Assembly: GCA_009908855.1 (NCBI GenBank)
Contig: JAAAOM010000042.1
Coordinates: 1 to 51,887, forward strand
DNA length: 51,887 bases
Direction: 5' to 3'
DNA from: Bacteroidota bacterium
GTDB taxonomy: Bacteria > Bacteroidota > Bacteroidia > Bacteroidales > JAAAOM01
Under the pieces are notes generated by a model. It was not told where the DNA came from. It saw only the letters and a program-made list of their open reading frames with translations, and did not search any database. Within the stretch, counting starts at the first letter, position 1, and every line of letters starts with the position of its first letter. The position numbers were made by a program, and so were the translations under genes. Below are positions 8,438-17,032 of this stretch, piece after piece.

Positions 8438-11167
8438 TTAACCTGTACTACCAATGGCATTTGCGATGGCATTAATACCTCTAAGCAACGGATCGGTATA
8501 TTTTTTTTCTCCCTGTCTCCACACCTGCAATAAATTAATTTGTAGCCGGTGCAGATTGCGCAGGGGTTCGGCTCTTAATTGCGTTGAATAATAATGGTTT
8601 TTCCTTCGCTCCACCATTGGTTTTTTCAATAACAACTGTAACATTGTTGTGGTTCGCTCATATTCTTCCATAAGCATGGGCAAAATGGTATTTTTTACTT
8701 TTTTATCAGTAACCAGATCGGCATACCAATTCATAATTTCCTTATCAGTTGATGCCAATGAGGTATCTACATTGGTAAGCACATATCTTAAAAAGTCGTG
8801 ACTACGCACCAACTCATTAAGCAGGTCATATTTACGGGGTTGTTCTTTATGTATTTTTTGCAATACATAGCCAACTCCATACCAACTAGTTAAGTTAAAC
8901 CTCGACTGATTCCAACTAAATACCCAAGGAATGGCCCGTAAATCATTCAGTGTTTTCTTACCCGAACGGCGTGAAGGACGGCTACCGATCCTACTGCTTT
9001 CAATGGCATCAATGGGTGTTGCTTCCCTGAAAAATTCAATAAATCCCTCGGTTTCGGTAAGTGATTTGTAATAATTATGGCTTTCTTTTGACATCCAATC
9101 GAATAGTTCAAAAATTTCACCGTCTACAATATTTTTTGACATGAGGGAATTACGTAATAATCCGGACAGGAGTAATTCCATGTTGTGCGATGCATTCACC
9201 CGTTGGGCATATTTTTTTTCAATCACTTCCCCCTGCTCGGTTAAACGGATCGATCCGGTAAGACTTTCAGCCGGAAAGGCTCGTAAAAACCAGTGTATGG
9301 GGCCTGCGCCACGGCTTATGGTTCCTCCTTTTCCATGGAAAAACCGCACCTCTACCCCATGTTTATCACCTACCTGTTTAAGTATTTGTTGTGCTTTGAA
9401 TAAGCTCCATGTACTGGTCATTAATCCACCATCCTTGTTGCTATCGCTGTAACCTATCATTACAACCTGAACAGGACGGTTATCAGCCGGCTTCTGATGA
9501 TATTTCAGGGTATTTACTGTAACCGGATTATTGAGAAATTTATCCAATATTCTTTCGGCATTTTCCAGGTCTTCAATGGTTTCAAAAAGCGGAACAACGG
9601 GCATTTTCATTACCGGGCCGTCATGTGTGTGCACCCACATTCCTGCTTCGCGCCCTAATAAATAAACGGTATATAAATCATATTCCGAACGGGTCATGCT
9701 TACGATTAAATATCCCATTGAATGAGAATTAAACCGTTGTATCTGAGTATTAACTACATTCAAATAGTCAAGTACTTCTCCGGTCTCGGTTTCCAACTCA
9801 GTATCGCAATTTAAAAAGGGTCGATAACTTTCTAACTCATTAATAATTAAATTGTTAATTTTCGTATCATCGCCTTTAATTTTAAGATAGGTATCTGGTA
9901 TGGATTTCTTAAGGAGCTCGTGCAAAACTTTTTCGTAATGTGCACTGTTTTGCCGAATATCCAATCGCGCCAAATGAAACCCAAAAACCCTGATATGGCG
10001 GATAAGCATATTTACAGCGGTGTAGGCCAACATGGACCGGCCAATATCAACCAATGCTTCTTTTAATAAATACAAATCATCCAGCAAATGTTTTGCTTCC
10101 CGATAGGAGTATCCCTCAATTATTTCTTTATCATGGATGGGTAATCTGCATTTGAGTAATAGCACAAACTGTCTGAATGGCTCATATTCAGCTTCTTTAG
10201 GAAGTGAATAATTGGTCTGCAGTGTTTGGTTAAGGTAATTCTTTAGCTTGTTGAAAAATTTTTCCGGCAATTTATTTTGCGCATAATAAAAACTCAATTT
10301 ATGTGATAATTCTTCAAGCTTGTCATCAATAAGTTGCAATGCTTCCAGCCGCAATATTTTTAAGGTTGATTTGGTAGTTTTGGAAGTAATAAGCGGATGT
10401 CCGTCCCGGTCACCACCCACCCAGTTACCAAAAGCGATAGTGGGAAGATTTTCAAAAGCTTCGTTTTCTGATACATCGGGAAAAGATTTTTGCAAAGAAT
10501 GTACCAACCGCTTATCAAGATGAGAAACCACATCAGGAAAAACCCTAACCAGGAAATGCATTATATGCTCCAGTTCCGTTTCTACGGGTGGTTTTTCTCT
10601 GAAAATTTCATCAGCGAACCATATCTGGTGTAACAGCTCCTTTATCTGCTCACGTATTTGCTCATGCTCAAACTGATTATACATGGTGTTTTCACGCTTT
10701 ACCATTAAAAGGTAAAGTTCCCGATATAATTTTAATACCAAGGGGCGCTTGGCTTCTGTCGGATGAGCTGTTAATACAACCTCGGCATAGCTATTTTTAA
10801 GACTTTCAAAAATTCGTTCATCCTTAACTTCCTGATCCTGCAGATAGGCAAATGTATGTGTCCAGCTGCCATTCAGGCTCTGTGATCCCTTATCATCCTC
10901 CTTTACCCGCCGTTGTTGTACGGCTGAATTAATTTCGCAAAGATTAAGCAACTGGTATGCAATGGAGTAGATATGTATTATTTTATTTATATCCGAATCA
11001 TTAATATCAATATCATTCAGTTCATTTTTCCAGGGTATGTGTTTAACGAGCGCTTCTTCATGATTCTCTTTTAACACCTCCTGGAAACAGGTGAGCAAAT
11101 ATTCCAAATCCTTATACGGCTTACCGAGCTTATCAATTATTTCAGCAAATATGGCAGTCATAGGCAT
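8438..11167 (-). CDS. ppc: Phosphoenolpyruvate carboxylase
   Basis: An enzyme of 909 residues that carboxylates PEP with bicarbonate to give oxaloacetate, replenishing the TCA cycle. The active-site motifs are present: VLTAHPTEAKRP (His135), GNWVGGDRDGHP, MIGYSDSNKDGG, FFHGKGGTISRGAGP and GSRPSRRSG. The usual HGRGG loop reads HGKGG here, a Lys-for-Arg change. The C-terminus ends in GSTG rather than the usual xNTG, so the asparagine that helps bind inhibitory aspartate in the E. coli enzyme is replaced by serine. It is the first gene of the minus-strand operon with carbonic anhydrase and CutA. The length is normal for the family. Confidence 0.96.
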   Translation of the reverse strand: MPMTAIFAEIIDKLGKPYKDLEYLLTCFQEVLKENHEEALVKHIPWKNELNDIDINDSDINKIIHIYSIAYQLLNLCEINSAVQQRRVKEDDKGSQSLNGSWTHTFAYLQDQEVKDERIFESLKNSYAEVVLTAHPTEAKRPLVLKLYRELYLLMVKRENTMYNQFEHEQIREQIKELLHQIWFADEIFREKPPVETELEHIMHFLVRVFPDVVSHLDKRLVHSLQKSFPDVSENEAFENLPTIAFGNWVGGDRDGHPLITSKTTKSTLKILRLEALQLIDDKLEELSHKLSFYYAQNKLPEKFFNKLKNYLNQTLQTNYSLPKEAEYEPFRQFVLLLKCRLPIHDKEIIEGYSYREAKHLLDDLYLLKEALVDIGRSMLAYTAVNMLIRHIRVFGFHLARLDIRQNSAHYEKVLHELLKKSIPDTYLKIKGDDTKINNLIINELESYRPFLNCDTELETETGEVLDYLNVVNTQIQRFNSHSMGYLIVSMTRSEYDLYTVYLLGREAGMWVHTHDGPVMKMPVVPLFETIEDLENAERILDKFLNNPVTVNTLKYHQKPADNRPVQVVMIGYSDSNKDGGLMTSTWSLFKAQQILKQVGDKHGVEVRFFHGKGGTISRGAGPIHWFLRAFPAESLTGSIRLTEQGEVIEKKYAQRVNASHNMELLLSGLLRNSLMSKNIVDGEIFELFDWMSKESHNYYKSLTETEGFIEFFREATPIDAIESSRIGSRPSRRSGKKTLNDLRAIPWVFSWNQSRFNLTSWYGVGYVLQKIHKEQPRKYDLLNELVRSHDFLRYVLTNVDTSLASTDKEIMNWYADLVTDKKVKNTILPMLMEEYERTTTMLQLLLKKPMVERRKNHYYSTQLRAEPLRNLHRLQINLLQVWRQGEKKYTDPLLRGINAIANAIGSTG

Positions 11168-11225
11168 TTTAATTTAATAACAAAAAAAAATCGTAAATGT
11201 TGATAAAAGCTAAATAAATTTAAAG

Positions 11226-11571
11226 GTGCGCAATGTACCCATCTATATTTTTATCGGACTGGTCATCCGGTACTATTTCCTGCAATTTGGTGCACACCCT
11301 ACTGTGGCAGGTGTTTTAATTGCTTTTTCAATTCCCATGTATTGTAAAACCAATTTCCATGCTCTCAGGAGTAAAAATGGATACACAAGATAGGCCAGGG
11401 ATTTTTGGTGGTATTGGCTTCACCATGTCATTATTTATTTCCGATCTGGCATTCGGAGGATTAGTCAGCCTACTTGATGAAGCCAAAATGGGAATTCTGC
11501 CAGGTTCATTTATAGTTGATTTGTGTGGCTACGTGGTTCTTAACAAAACATTAGCAAAAGAACCCAAATAA
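11226..11571 (+). pseudogene. nhaA: Remnant of Na+/H+ antiporter NhaA
   Basis: Two NhaA pieces lie in different frames. The first (frame of 11226) reads VRNVPIYIFIGLVIRYYF, then QFGAHPTVAGVLIAFSIP, equivalent to NhaA helix segments ending in SGVHATxAGVxLAFxIP. The second (frame of 11320) reads GIFGGIGFTMSLFISDLAF, then EAKMGILPGSFI, equivalent to the last two NhaA helices. The N-terminal two thirds, including the ion-binding aspartates, are absent. The sequence between the pieces is shortened and frameshifted. A stop lies directly upstream of the first piece. This is a 5'-deleted, decayed gene with no plausible function, just upstream of the cysH promoter. Confidence 0.85.
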
Positions 11572-11577
11572 AATACC

Positions 11578-11585
11578 TAACTTTG
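11578..11585 (+). promoter_or_regulatory. Bacteroidota-type -7 element upstream of cysH
   Basis: TAACTTTG matches the Bacteroidota -7 consensus TAnnTTTG and lies 30 bases before the ATG at 11616. A clear -33 TTTG partner is not evident. Its position favours the ATG at 11616 over the TTG at 11583 as the cysH start, since the TTG would overlap the promoter. Confidence 0.5.
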
Positions 11586-11615
11586 CAAGACCATAAACTT
11601 AATAAGTCTTTATTA

Positions 11616-12341
11616 ATGAAAGAAAAAGTAGAAGAATTAAACAATATATTAAAAGGTAAGTCTGCCGAAGAAGTAATACATTATTGCATCAACGAATTTA
11701 AAGGAAAAATTGCTTTATCCTCAAGTTTGGGTGCAGAAGACCAGGTTCTTACAAAAATGGTAGTGGATGAAGACCCGTCAACACGTATCTTTACCCTTGA
11801 CACAGGCAGGCTTTTTCCTGAAACTTATGACTTAATTGACCGCACAAATAAAACATATAATATTAAACTGGATATCTTTTTCCCGGATTATAAGCAAGTG
11901 CAGCAAATGGTGAAGGAAAAAGGCATTAACCTTTTTTATGAAAGCAAGGAGAATAGAAAACAATGCTGCCATATCCGAAAGGTTGAACCGCTGAAAAGGG
12001 CTTTTAAGGGTTTGGATGCCTGGATTTGCGGATTGCGAAAAGACCAAAGTGTAACCCGGTTCTTCAGTCAACTAATAGAATGGGATGATACCAATGAATT
12101 GGTGAAGATCAACCCACTAATTGACTGGTCAGAGAAAGATGTATGGAATTATATTCATGAACATCAGGTACCGTATAACACCTTGCATGATCATAATTAT
12201 CCGAGCATTGGCTGCCAGCCATGTACGAGGGCTATAAAAGCCGGAGAAGATGTACGTGCCGGAAGATGGTGGTGGGAAGCACCCGAACACAAAGAATGTG
12301 GCCTGCATATTGGCAAACCTGCAGAATCTGATGCCAAATAG
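11616..12341 (+). CDS. cysH: Assimilatory adenylyl-sulfate (APS) reductase, CysH family
   Basis: A protein of 241 residues of the PAPS/APS reductase family, which reduces activated sulfate to sulfite with thioredoxin. SSSLGAEDQVL is the nucleotide-binding loop, CGLRKDQSVTR is the conserved substrate loop, and the C-terminal ECGLH holds the catalytic cysteine. The Cys-Cys pair in RKQCCHIRKVEPL together with the downstream CQPC motif forms the [4Fe-4S] site that marks the APS-reducing type rather than the E. coli-type PAPS reductase. It stands alone, with no cysD, cysN or cysI in the window. The 3' end is 16 bases from the convergent larB. Confidence 0.9.
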   Translation: MKEKVEELNNILKGKSAEEVIHYCINEFKGKIALSSSLGAEDQVLTKMVVDEDPSTRIFTLDTGRLFPETYDLIDRTNKTYNIKLDIFFPDYKQVQQMVKEKGINLFYESKENRKQCCHIRKVEPLKRAFKGLDAWICGLRKDQSVTRFFSQLIEWDDTNELVKINPLIDWSEKDVWNYIHEHQVPYNTLHDHNYPSIGCQPCTRAIKAGEDVRAGRWWWEAPEHKECGLHIGKPAESDAK

Positions 12342-12357
12342 TGTCTGAAAAGATGCA

Positions 12358-13104
12358 TTACAATTTATTGATCATACTGGCCAGGTAGCCGGCTCCAAAT
12401 CCATTGTCAATATTTACCACACTCACGCCACTTGCACAACTGGTAAGCATACCCAATAAGGCACTTAACCCGTTAAAATTAGCTCCATATCCAACACTGG
12501 TAGGTACGGCTATAACGGGTTTATCTACCAGGCCGCCAATTATGCTGGGTAAGGCACCTTCCATACCCGCCACTACCACATAAACACGTGCATTTTTAAT
12601 CAGTTCCCAGTTATTAAACAGTCGGTGCACACCAGCTACACCCACATCGAACAGCCTTTCCACCCGATTCCCGAAAAATGAGGCCGTAACAGCTGCCTCT
12701 TCCGCCACTGCATAATCAGATGTGCCGGCTGTTATAACCGCAATAAACGACTCAGTTTCTGCAGGTCTGCCATATTGAAGCATGACCGCACGGGCAGTCG
12801 AATTATAGGTTAATTCAGGAATTGCCTTGTGCATATCGTTATATCTATCCGCTGTGATTCGGGTAATCAATAAATTGGATTGTCTTTCCTGAAAATGACG
12901 CGCTATCCCTATCAAATGTTCAACGGATTTGTTTTCACCAAAAACCACTTCGGGATAACCGGTACGCAATTCCCTGTGGTGATCAATTTTGGCATAACCA
13001 AGCTCACTATAAGTAAAATTTTTTATTTGCTGAATACCTGTATCTATATCCGTATCACCTTTCTGAATGCTTTCCAGTAATTTTTTAAGTTCTTCCTGAT
13101 TCAT
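12358..13104 (-). CDS. larB: Nickel-pincer cofactor biosynthesis protein LarB
   Basis: A protein of 248 residues whose C-terminal half is an AIR-carboxylase (PurE-like) fold with TAGTSDYAVAEEAAVTASFF, AGMEGALPSIIGGL and PTSVGYGANFNGLSALLGM. LarB carboxylates and hydrolyses nicotinic acid adenine dinucleotide in the first step of making the nickel-pincer cofactor of lactate racemase-type enzymes. The C-terminus NIDNGFGAGYLASMINKL is conserved in the family. It follows larC by 38 bases on the same strand, and the two are likely one operon. Neither larE nor larA is in the window. Confidence 0.92.
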   Translation of the reverse strand: MNQEELKKLLESIQKGDTDIDTGIQQIKNFTYSELGYAKIDHHRELRTGYPEVVFGENKSVEHLIGIARHFQERQSNLLITRITADRYNDMHKAIPELTYNSTARAVMLQYGRPAETESFIAVITAGTSDYAVAEEAAVTASFFGNRVERLFDVGVAGVHRLFNNWELIKNARVYVVVAGMEGALPSIIGGLVDKPVIAVPTSVGYGANFNGLSALLGMLTSCASGVSVVNIDNGFGAGYLASMINKL

Positions 13105-13142
13105 GATTTGTAATGCTTATGGTTTGTATATATAACCAGATT

Positions 13143-14327
13143 CTATAAATTTCCGGAATTGCCTGCATTATATTCATTTCTGATTTTAGCCTGCAATTCA
13201 CGCAAGGAAACATTATGTTTATTGGCTAATTGAATGCATTGTTCATATTCCGGTTTTAATCCGATTGCTTTCCCGGCCCAATAACTGATTTTTAAATCTA
13301 CATCCCCATAGGAAGATTTAAAATTTACAGTCTCACGCCTCAATATACTGCGGTTTATTTGTTGAATCCTGATACCCAGACTACCCGTTTCTGTAAATAT
13401 AATCTGTTCCATATCTTCTCTTGAAGATGGAACACACAAAATACTGAGCATATTTCCCGGACGGTTCTTTTTCATAAAAACCGGAGTTATATATGCATCC
13501 AAAGCTCCTTTATCTAAACATTGTTGCATGGCATAACCAATTTTTTCACCATCCATATCATCCATGTTGGTTTCAAGCAATAAAACATGATCTGCTTCGG
13601 TATTCGACTGTACGGTATCACCCAATGTAACCCTGACCACATTAGGTATCTCAAAATCATTATGACCAATCCCATAAGCAGTTATTTTAGGTGAAAAAGC
13701 TAAGTTCCCGGTAAACTCATCCACCATAACTTTTAATATGGCTGCACCTGTGGGGGTTGTAGATTCTCCGCTCACATTACCTTTGGTAACAGGTATCCCC
13801 TGCAATATCTCAAGCGTGGCCGGGGCAGGAACAGGAAATTTACCGTGTGCACATTGCACAAATCCTTTACCCAACTCAATATCAGCAGCATAGACCCGGT
13901 CAGGTTTGAGATAATGATAACAAATCGAAGCACCAACAATATCCACTATTGCATCGATGGCTCCGACTTCATGGAAATGAATGGATGAAACCGGTTTATT
14001 ATGGATTTTTGCTTCTGCCTTTGCCAACTCTAAAAAAATAGCCTTAGCCGTTGATTTGACTTCCTCTGACAAATAACTATCATCAATAATCTTATGAATA
14101 TCAGCCAGATGTCGATGATGTTTTTGTTCTTTGGTTACGCGAATGTTTACTTTTGTACCTGAAATGCCGGATTTTAATGATTTCTCTATCGTTAATTCAT
14201 AATCTGTAATATTTAATTTTTTCAATTCATCCCGTAGGTGCGTTACCGGCACACCCAAATCTATCATTGCACCCAGATTCATATCGCCGCTCAGGCCTGC
14301 AAAGCATTCATAATAAATAATCTTCAT
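13143..14327 (-). CDS. larC: Nickel-pincer cofactor nickel insertase LarC
   Basis: A protein of 394 residues beginning KIIYYECFAGLSGDMNLGAM, the diagnostic LarC N-terminus. Other family blocks are IHFHEVGAIDAIVDIVGA and ESTTPTGAAIL, with the C-terminal ETNMDDMDGEKIGYAM. LarC is the CTP-dependent cyclometallase that inserts nickel into the pincer precursor. In Lactobacillus plantarum it is split by a programmed frameshift, whereas here it is one uninterrupted frame. It is transcribed away from the DUF362 gene, with about 110 bases of shared upstream region. Confidence 0.93.
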   Translation of the reverse strand: MKIIYYECFAGLSGDMNLGAMIDLGVPVTHLRDELKKLNITDYELTIEKSLKSGISGTKVNIRVTKEQKHHRHLADIHKIIDDSYLSEEVKSTAKAIFLELAKAEAKIHNKPVSSIHFHEVGAIDAIVDIVGASICYHYLKPDRVYAADIELGKGFVQCAHGKFPVPAPATLEILQGIPVTKGNVSGESTTPTGAAILKVMVDEFTGNLAFSPKITAYGIGHNDFEIPNVVRVTLGDTVQSNTEADHVLLLETNMDDMDGEKIGYAMQQCLDKGALDAYITPVFMKKNRPGNMLSILCVPSSREDMEQIIFTETGSLGIRIQQINRSILRRETVNFKSSYGDVDLKISYWAGKAIGLKPEYEQCIQLANKHNVSLRELQAKIRNEYNAGNSGNL

Positions 14328-14441
14328 CTACATTTATTTAGTCCATATACAAATTAACCTAATACCCGAAAAATCGAGCCTCCATGTCATGCATTGGGCT
14401 AAAATAATAATAACTTTTCGCTATTTATAATTCTGTTTGAT

Positions 14442-15359
14442 ATGAAAAGAAGAGTATTTATACAAAAGTCAATAGGTGCCGGTCTGTTTGCATCGGCTGT
14501 ATCTACTGCTCCGGGTATTAATAATTTGTTTGCCCATGCACCCGGAACAGAAATGTTTGATCTGGTAGCCATAAAAGGTGGTGAACCTGCGGCTATGTTC
14601 GATAAAGCCATTCAGGCATTTGGTGGCATTCAAAAGTTTGTTAAAAAGGGACAGACCGTGGTAGTTAAGCCCAATATTGGTTGGAATAAAACTCCAGAGT
14701 ATGCCGCCAATACAAATCCGCAATTGACAGGACAAATTGTGAAGCACTGCTATGCTGCAGGAGCCAAAATCGTTTATGTATTTGACAATACCTGTAATAA
14801 CTGGCAAAAATGTTATACAAACAGTGGTATCGAAAAAAGTGTGAAAGATGCGGGTGGTAAAATGGTACCGGGAAACACGGAAAGTTATTATCATGGTGTG
14901 CAAGTGAACAAGGGAAAAAAACTGCAATCGTCGAAAGTGCATGAACTGATTCTTGAATCGGATGTATTTATTAACGTTCCGGTACTTAAAAATCATGGTG
15001 GCGCTGCATTAACAATGACTATGAAAAACCTTATGGGTATTGTTTGGGATCGATCGTATTGGCACCGTAACGATTTACATCAATGCATTGCAGACTTTTC
15101 GACTTATCGCCAACCAGACCTTAACATCCTGGATGCCTATCGTGTAATGATGCGCAATGGTCCGCAAGGTGTATCAACCAACGACGTGGTGAACATGAAA
15201 TCATTATTTATTTCAACCAACATGGTGAGTATTGATGCTGCCGGTGCTAAAATGTTTGGTATGGAACCTGAAAAGGTTGGTTATATTCCAATCGCCAACC
15301 AAATGGGAGTAGGCGAAATGGACCTGAGCAAATTGAATATAAAAAAAATGTCGGCCTAG
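14442..15359 (+). CDS. DUF362 protein with Tat-like signal
   Basis: A protein of 305 residues with an N-terminal Tat-like signal, KRRVFIQKSIGAGLFASAVS, with cleavage likely after the Ala-His-Ala near residue 33. The body matches DUF362: GQTVVVKPNIGWN, then NVPVLKNHGGAALTMTMKNL and DLNILDAYRVM. DUF362 proteins often sit next to or are fused with iron-sulfur proteins, and their reaction is unknown. Here the next gene starts 14 bases downstream and encodes a membrane polyferredoxin, so the pair probably acts in one periplasmic or envelope redox process. No iron-sulfur cysteines are present in this protein. Confidence 0.82.
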   Translation: MKRRVFIQKSIGAGLFASAVSTAPGINNLFAHAPGTEMFDLVAIKGGEPAAMFDKAIQAFGGIQKFVKKGQTVVVKPNIGWNKTPEYAANTNPQLTGQIVKHCYAAGAKIVYVFDNTCNNWQKCYTNSGIEKSVKDAGGKMVPGNTESYYHGVQVNKGKKLQSSKVHELILESDVFINVPVLKNHGGAALTMTMKNLMGIVWDRSYWHRNDLHQCIADFSTYRQPDLNILDAYRVMMRNGPQGVSTNDVVNMKSLFISTNMVSIDAAGAKMFGMEPEKVGYIPIANQMGVGEMDLSKLNIKKMSA

Positions 15360-15373
15360 TATTGTTAATTGGA

Positions 15374-16936
15374 ATGAAGCATCTGAAAAAAATTAGGGTC
15401 ACCCTGGCACTGTGTGTTTTTTTACTTATTCTGTTGCATTTTTTGGATACCTACGACTTGGTAGCGCATAAATACGTTAACTGGGTATTCAGCCTACAGA
15501 TTGTGCCTGCTTTGATGCGTTTATCATCAAACCTGATCGTACCCTTATTAATACTTATCATTGTTTTATTCATAACGCTGCTGTTCGGACGTATATATTG
15601 CTCGGTTATATGCCCGCTGGGAATATTTCAGGATGTAATTATACGAATTAAAAGATGGATAAAGCCAAAAATAAAATATAAATACCGTCGCTCGCAGATG
15701 TATGTTCATTACGGTATTATGGTTATGTCAATTGGTTTATGGCTGGCAGGATCAGCATTTCTGCTGACTTTACTGGATCCTTATTCAAATTTTGGCAGAA
15801 TAACAGGGAGTCTGATAAAACCGGTTATTGTTCAACTAAACAATTTCATAACCCATCAATTGCATAATTGGGATATTTATGTGCTTCATACCGTTGATTA
15901 TAAAATAGTTATTAAAGGTTTAGTCTATTCACTATTGTTTTTAGGAACCATTACCTGGTTAAGTTTGTGGAGAGGCCGGTTGTTTTGCAACCTGATATGT
16001 CCGGTTGGAGGTATATTGTCAATTATATCACGATATGGGATATTGAAATTGAGAATAACGGCTTCTGCGTGTAGCTCTTGCGGTAAATGCATGCAGGCAT
16101 GTAAAGCTGAATGCATCTCAACAAAGGACAAAAAAATTGATTTTTCTCGTTGCATTAGTTGTTATAATTGCATTGAAAACTGTGATAACGGAGCCATTCA
16201 ATTTGTTAATGTATTTTCTGATAAAAAAGTTTCAGCAACAAATAATAAACCATTAAGTTTTAACCGTAGATACCTGATAACAGGCACCTTAGGCATGGGA
16301 CTAACGTTAACCGGACTGGCTCAGCCACAACAACACAAACATCGGCACAGGCATGCACATAATAATAAGGTACACCAAAGTCCGCATCCTGTTACCCCGC
16401 CTGGTTCAGGTAGCCTCATGCATTTTAATGAAAAATGCACGGCATGTCAGTTATGCGTATCCCGTTGTCCAACCAATGTGTTACAACCTACGCTGTTCGA
16501 TTACGGTTTTTTTAATATGTCTCAGCCACGTATGAATTATATGGTGAATTATTGTTCGTTTGACTGTACCGTATGCGCTGATGTTTGTCCTACCGGTGCA
16601 ATACAATCCCTTACCATGGATGAAAAACACACCTGCCAGATTGGAAAGGTACATTTTATTAAACGTGAATGTGTTGTACACACTGATCTTACGGCATGCG
16701 GATCATGCTCGGAGCACTGCCCTACCCAGGCCGTATACATGGTACCCTATAAAGGCGACCTTACCATTCCTGAGGTCAATCCGGATATTTGCGTAGGATG
16801 CGGGGCATGTGAATATGCCTGTCCGGTACTCCCGCAAAAGGCCATAATTGTTAAAGCTAATACGATTCATCAAATTGCTGAAAAACCAGCAACTGATAAA
16901 CTCGAATTCGATGCAGAAACCGATTTTCCTTTTTAA
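15374..16936 (+). CDS. Membrane polyferredoxin, NapH-like domain fused to an exported ferredoxin domain
   Basis: A protein of 520 residues. Residues 1-220 hold four to five membrane helices with two Cys-x3-Cys-Pro motifs (YCSVICPLG near 76-80 and FCNLICPVG), as in NapH. Residues 233-280 carry two 4Fe-4S motifs (CSSCGKCMQAC, CISCYNCIENC). At residues 297-317 an internal Tat-like stretch NRRYLITGTLGMGLTLTGLA follows, then a His-rich linker, HKHRHRHAHNN. The last 170 residues contain four more ferredoxin-type motifs, CTACQLCVSRCP, CTVCADVCP, CGSCSEHCP and CVGCGACEYACP. The layout looks like NapH joined to a NapG-like exported ferredoxin. The ATG at 15374 is preferred to a TTG at 15362. Electron transfer across the membrane is inferred, and the donor and acceptor are unknown. 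Confidence 0.85.
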   Translation: MKHLKKIRVTLALCVFLLILLHFLDTYDLVAHKYVNWVFSLQIVPALMRLSSNLIVPLLILIIVLFITLLFGRIYCSVICPLGIFQDVIIRIKRWIKPKIKYKYRRSQMYVHYGIMVMSIGLWLAGSAFLLTLLDPYSNFGRITGSLIKPVIVQLNNFITHQLHNWDIYVLHTVDYKIVIKGLVYSLLFLGTITWLSLWRGRLFCNLICPVGGILSIISRYGILKLRITASACSSCGKCMQACKAECISTKDKKIDFSRCISCYNCIENCDNGAIQFVNVFSDKKVSATNNKPLSFNRRYLITGTLGMGLTLTGLAQPQQHKHRHRHAHNNKVHQSPHPVTPPGSGSLMHFNEKCTACQLCVSRCPTNVLQPTLFDYGFFNMSQPRMNYMVNYCSFDCTVCADVCPTGAIQSLTMDEKHTCQIGKVHFIKRECVVHTDLTACGSCSEHCPTQAVYMVPYKGDLTIPEVNPDICVGCGACEYACPVLPQKAIIVKANTIHQIAEKPATDKLEFDAETDFPF

Positions 16937-17032
16937 CTTGTAATACGCAATGGTAATTCCATTACAAGTACATATTGTCCTAATGAAAATAATATTTATT
17001 TTAGGCCGACATTAATAATAAAAACTCCTTTT

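Noticed and set aside
11583-11615. TTG start for cysH at 11583
   Set aside because: It overlaps the TAACTTTG promoter box and adds residues outside the family pattern. The ATG at 11616 is better placed.
15362-15373. TTG start for the polyferredoxin at 15362
   Set aside because: The ATG at 15374 gives a normal basic N-terminus before the first membrane helix.
16481-16740. Two minus-strand frames inside the polyferredoxin gene
   Set aside because: They are Cys-codon shadows of the plus-strand gene and lack any independent support.
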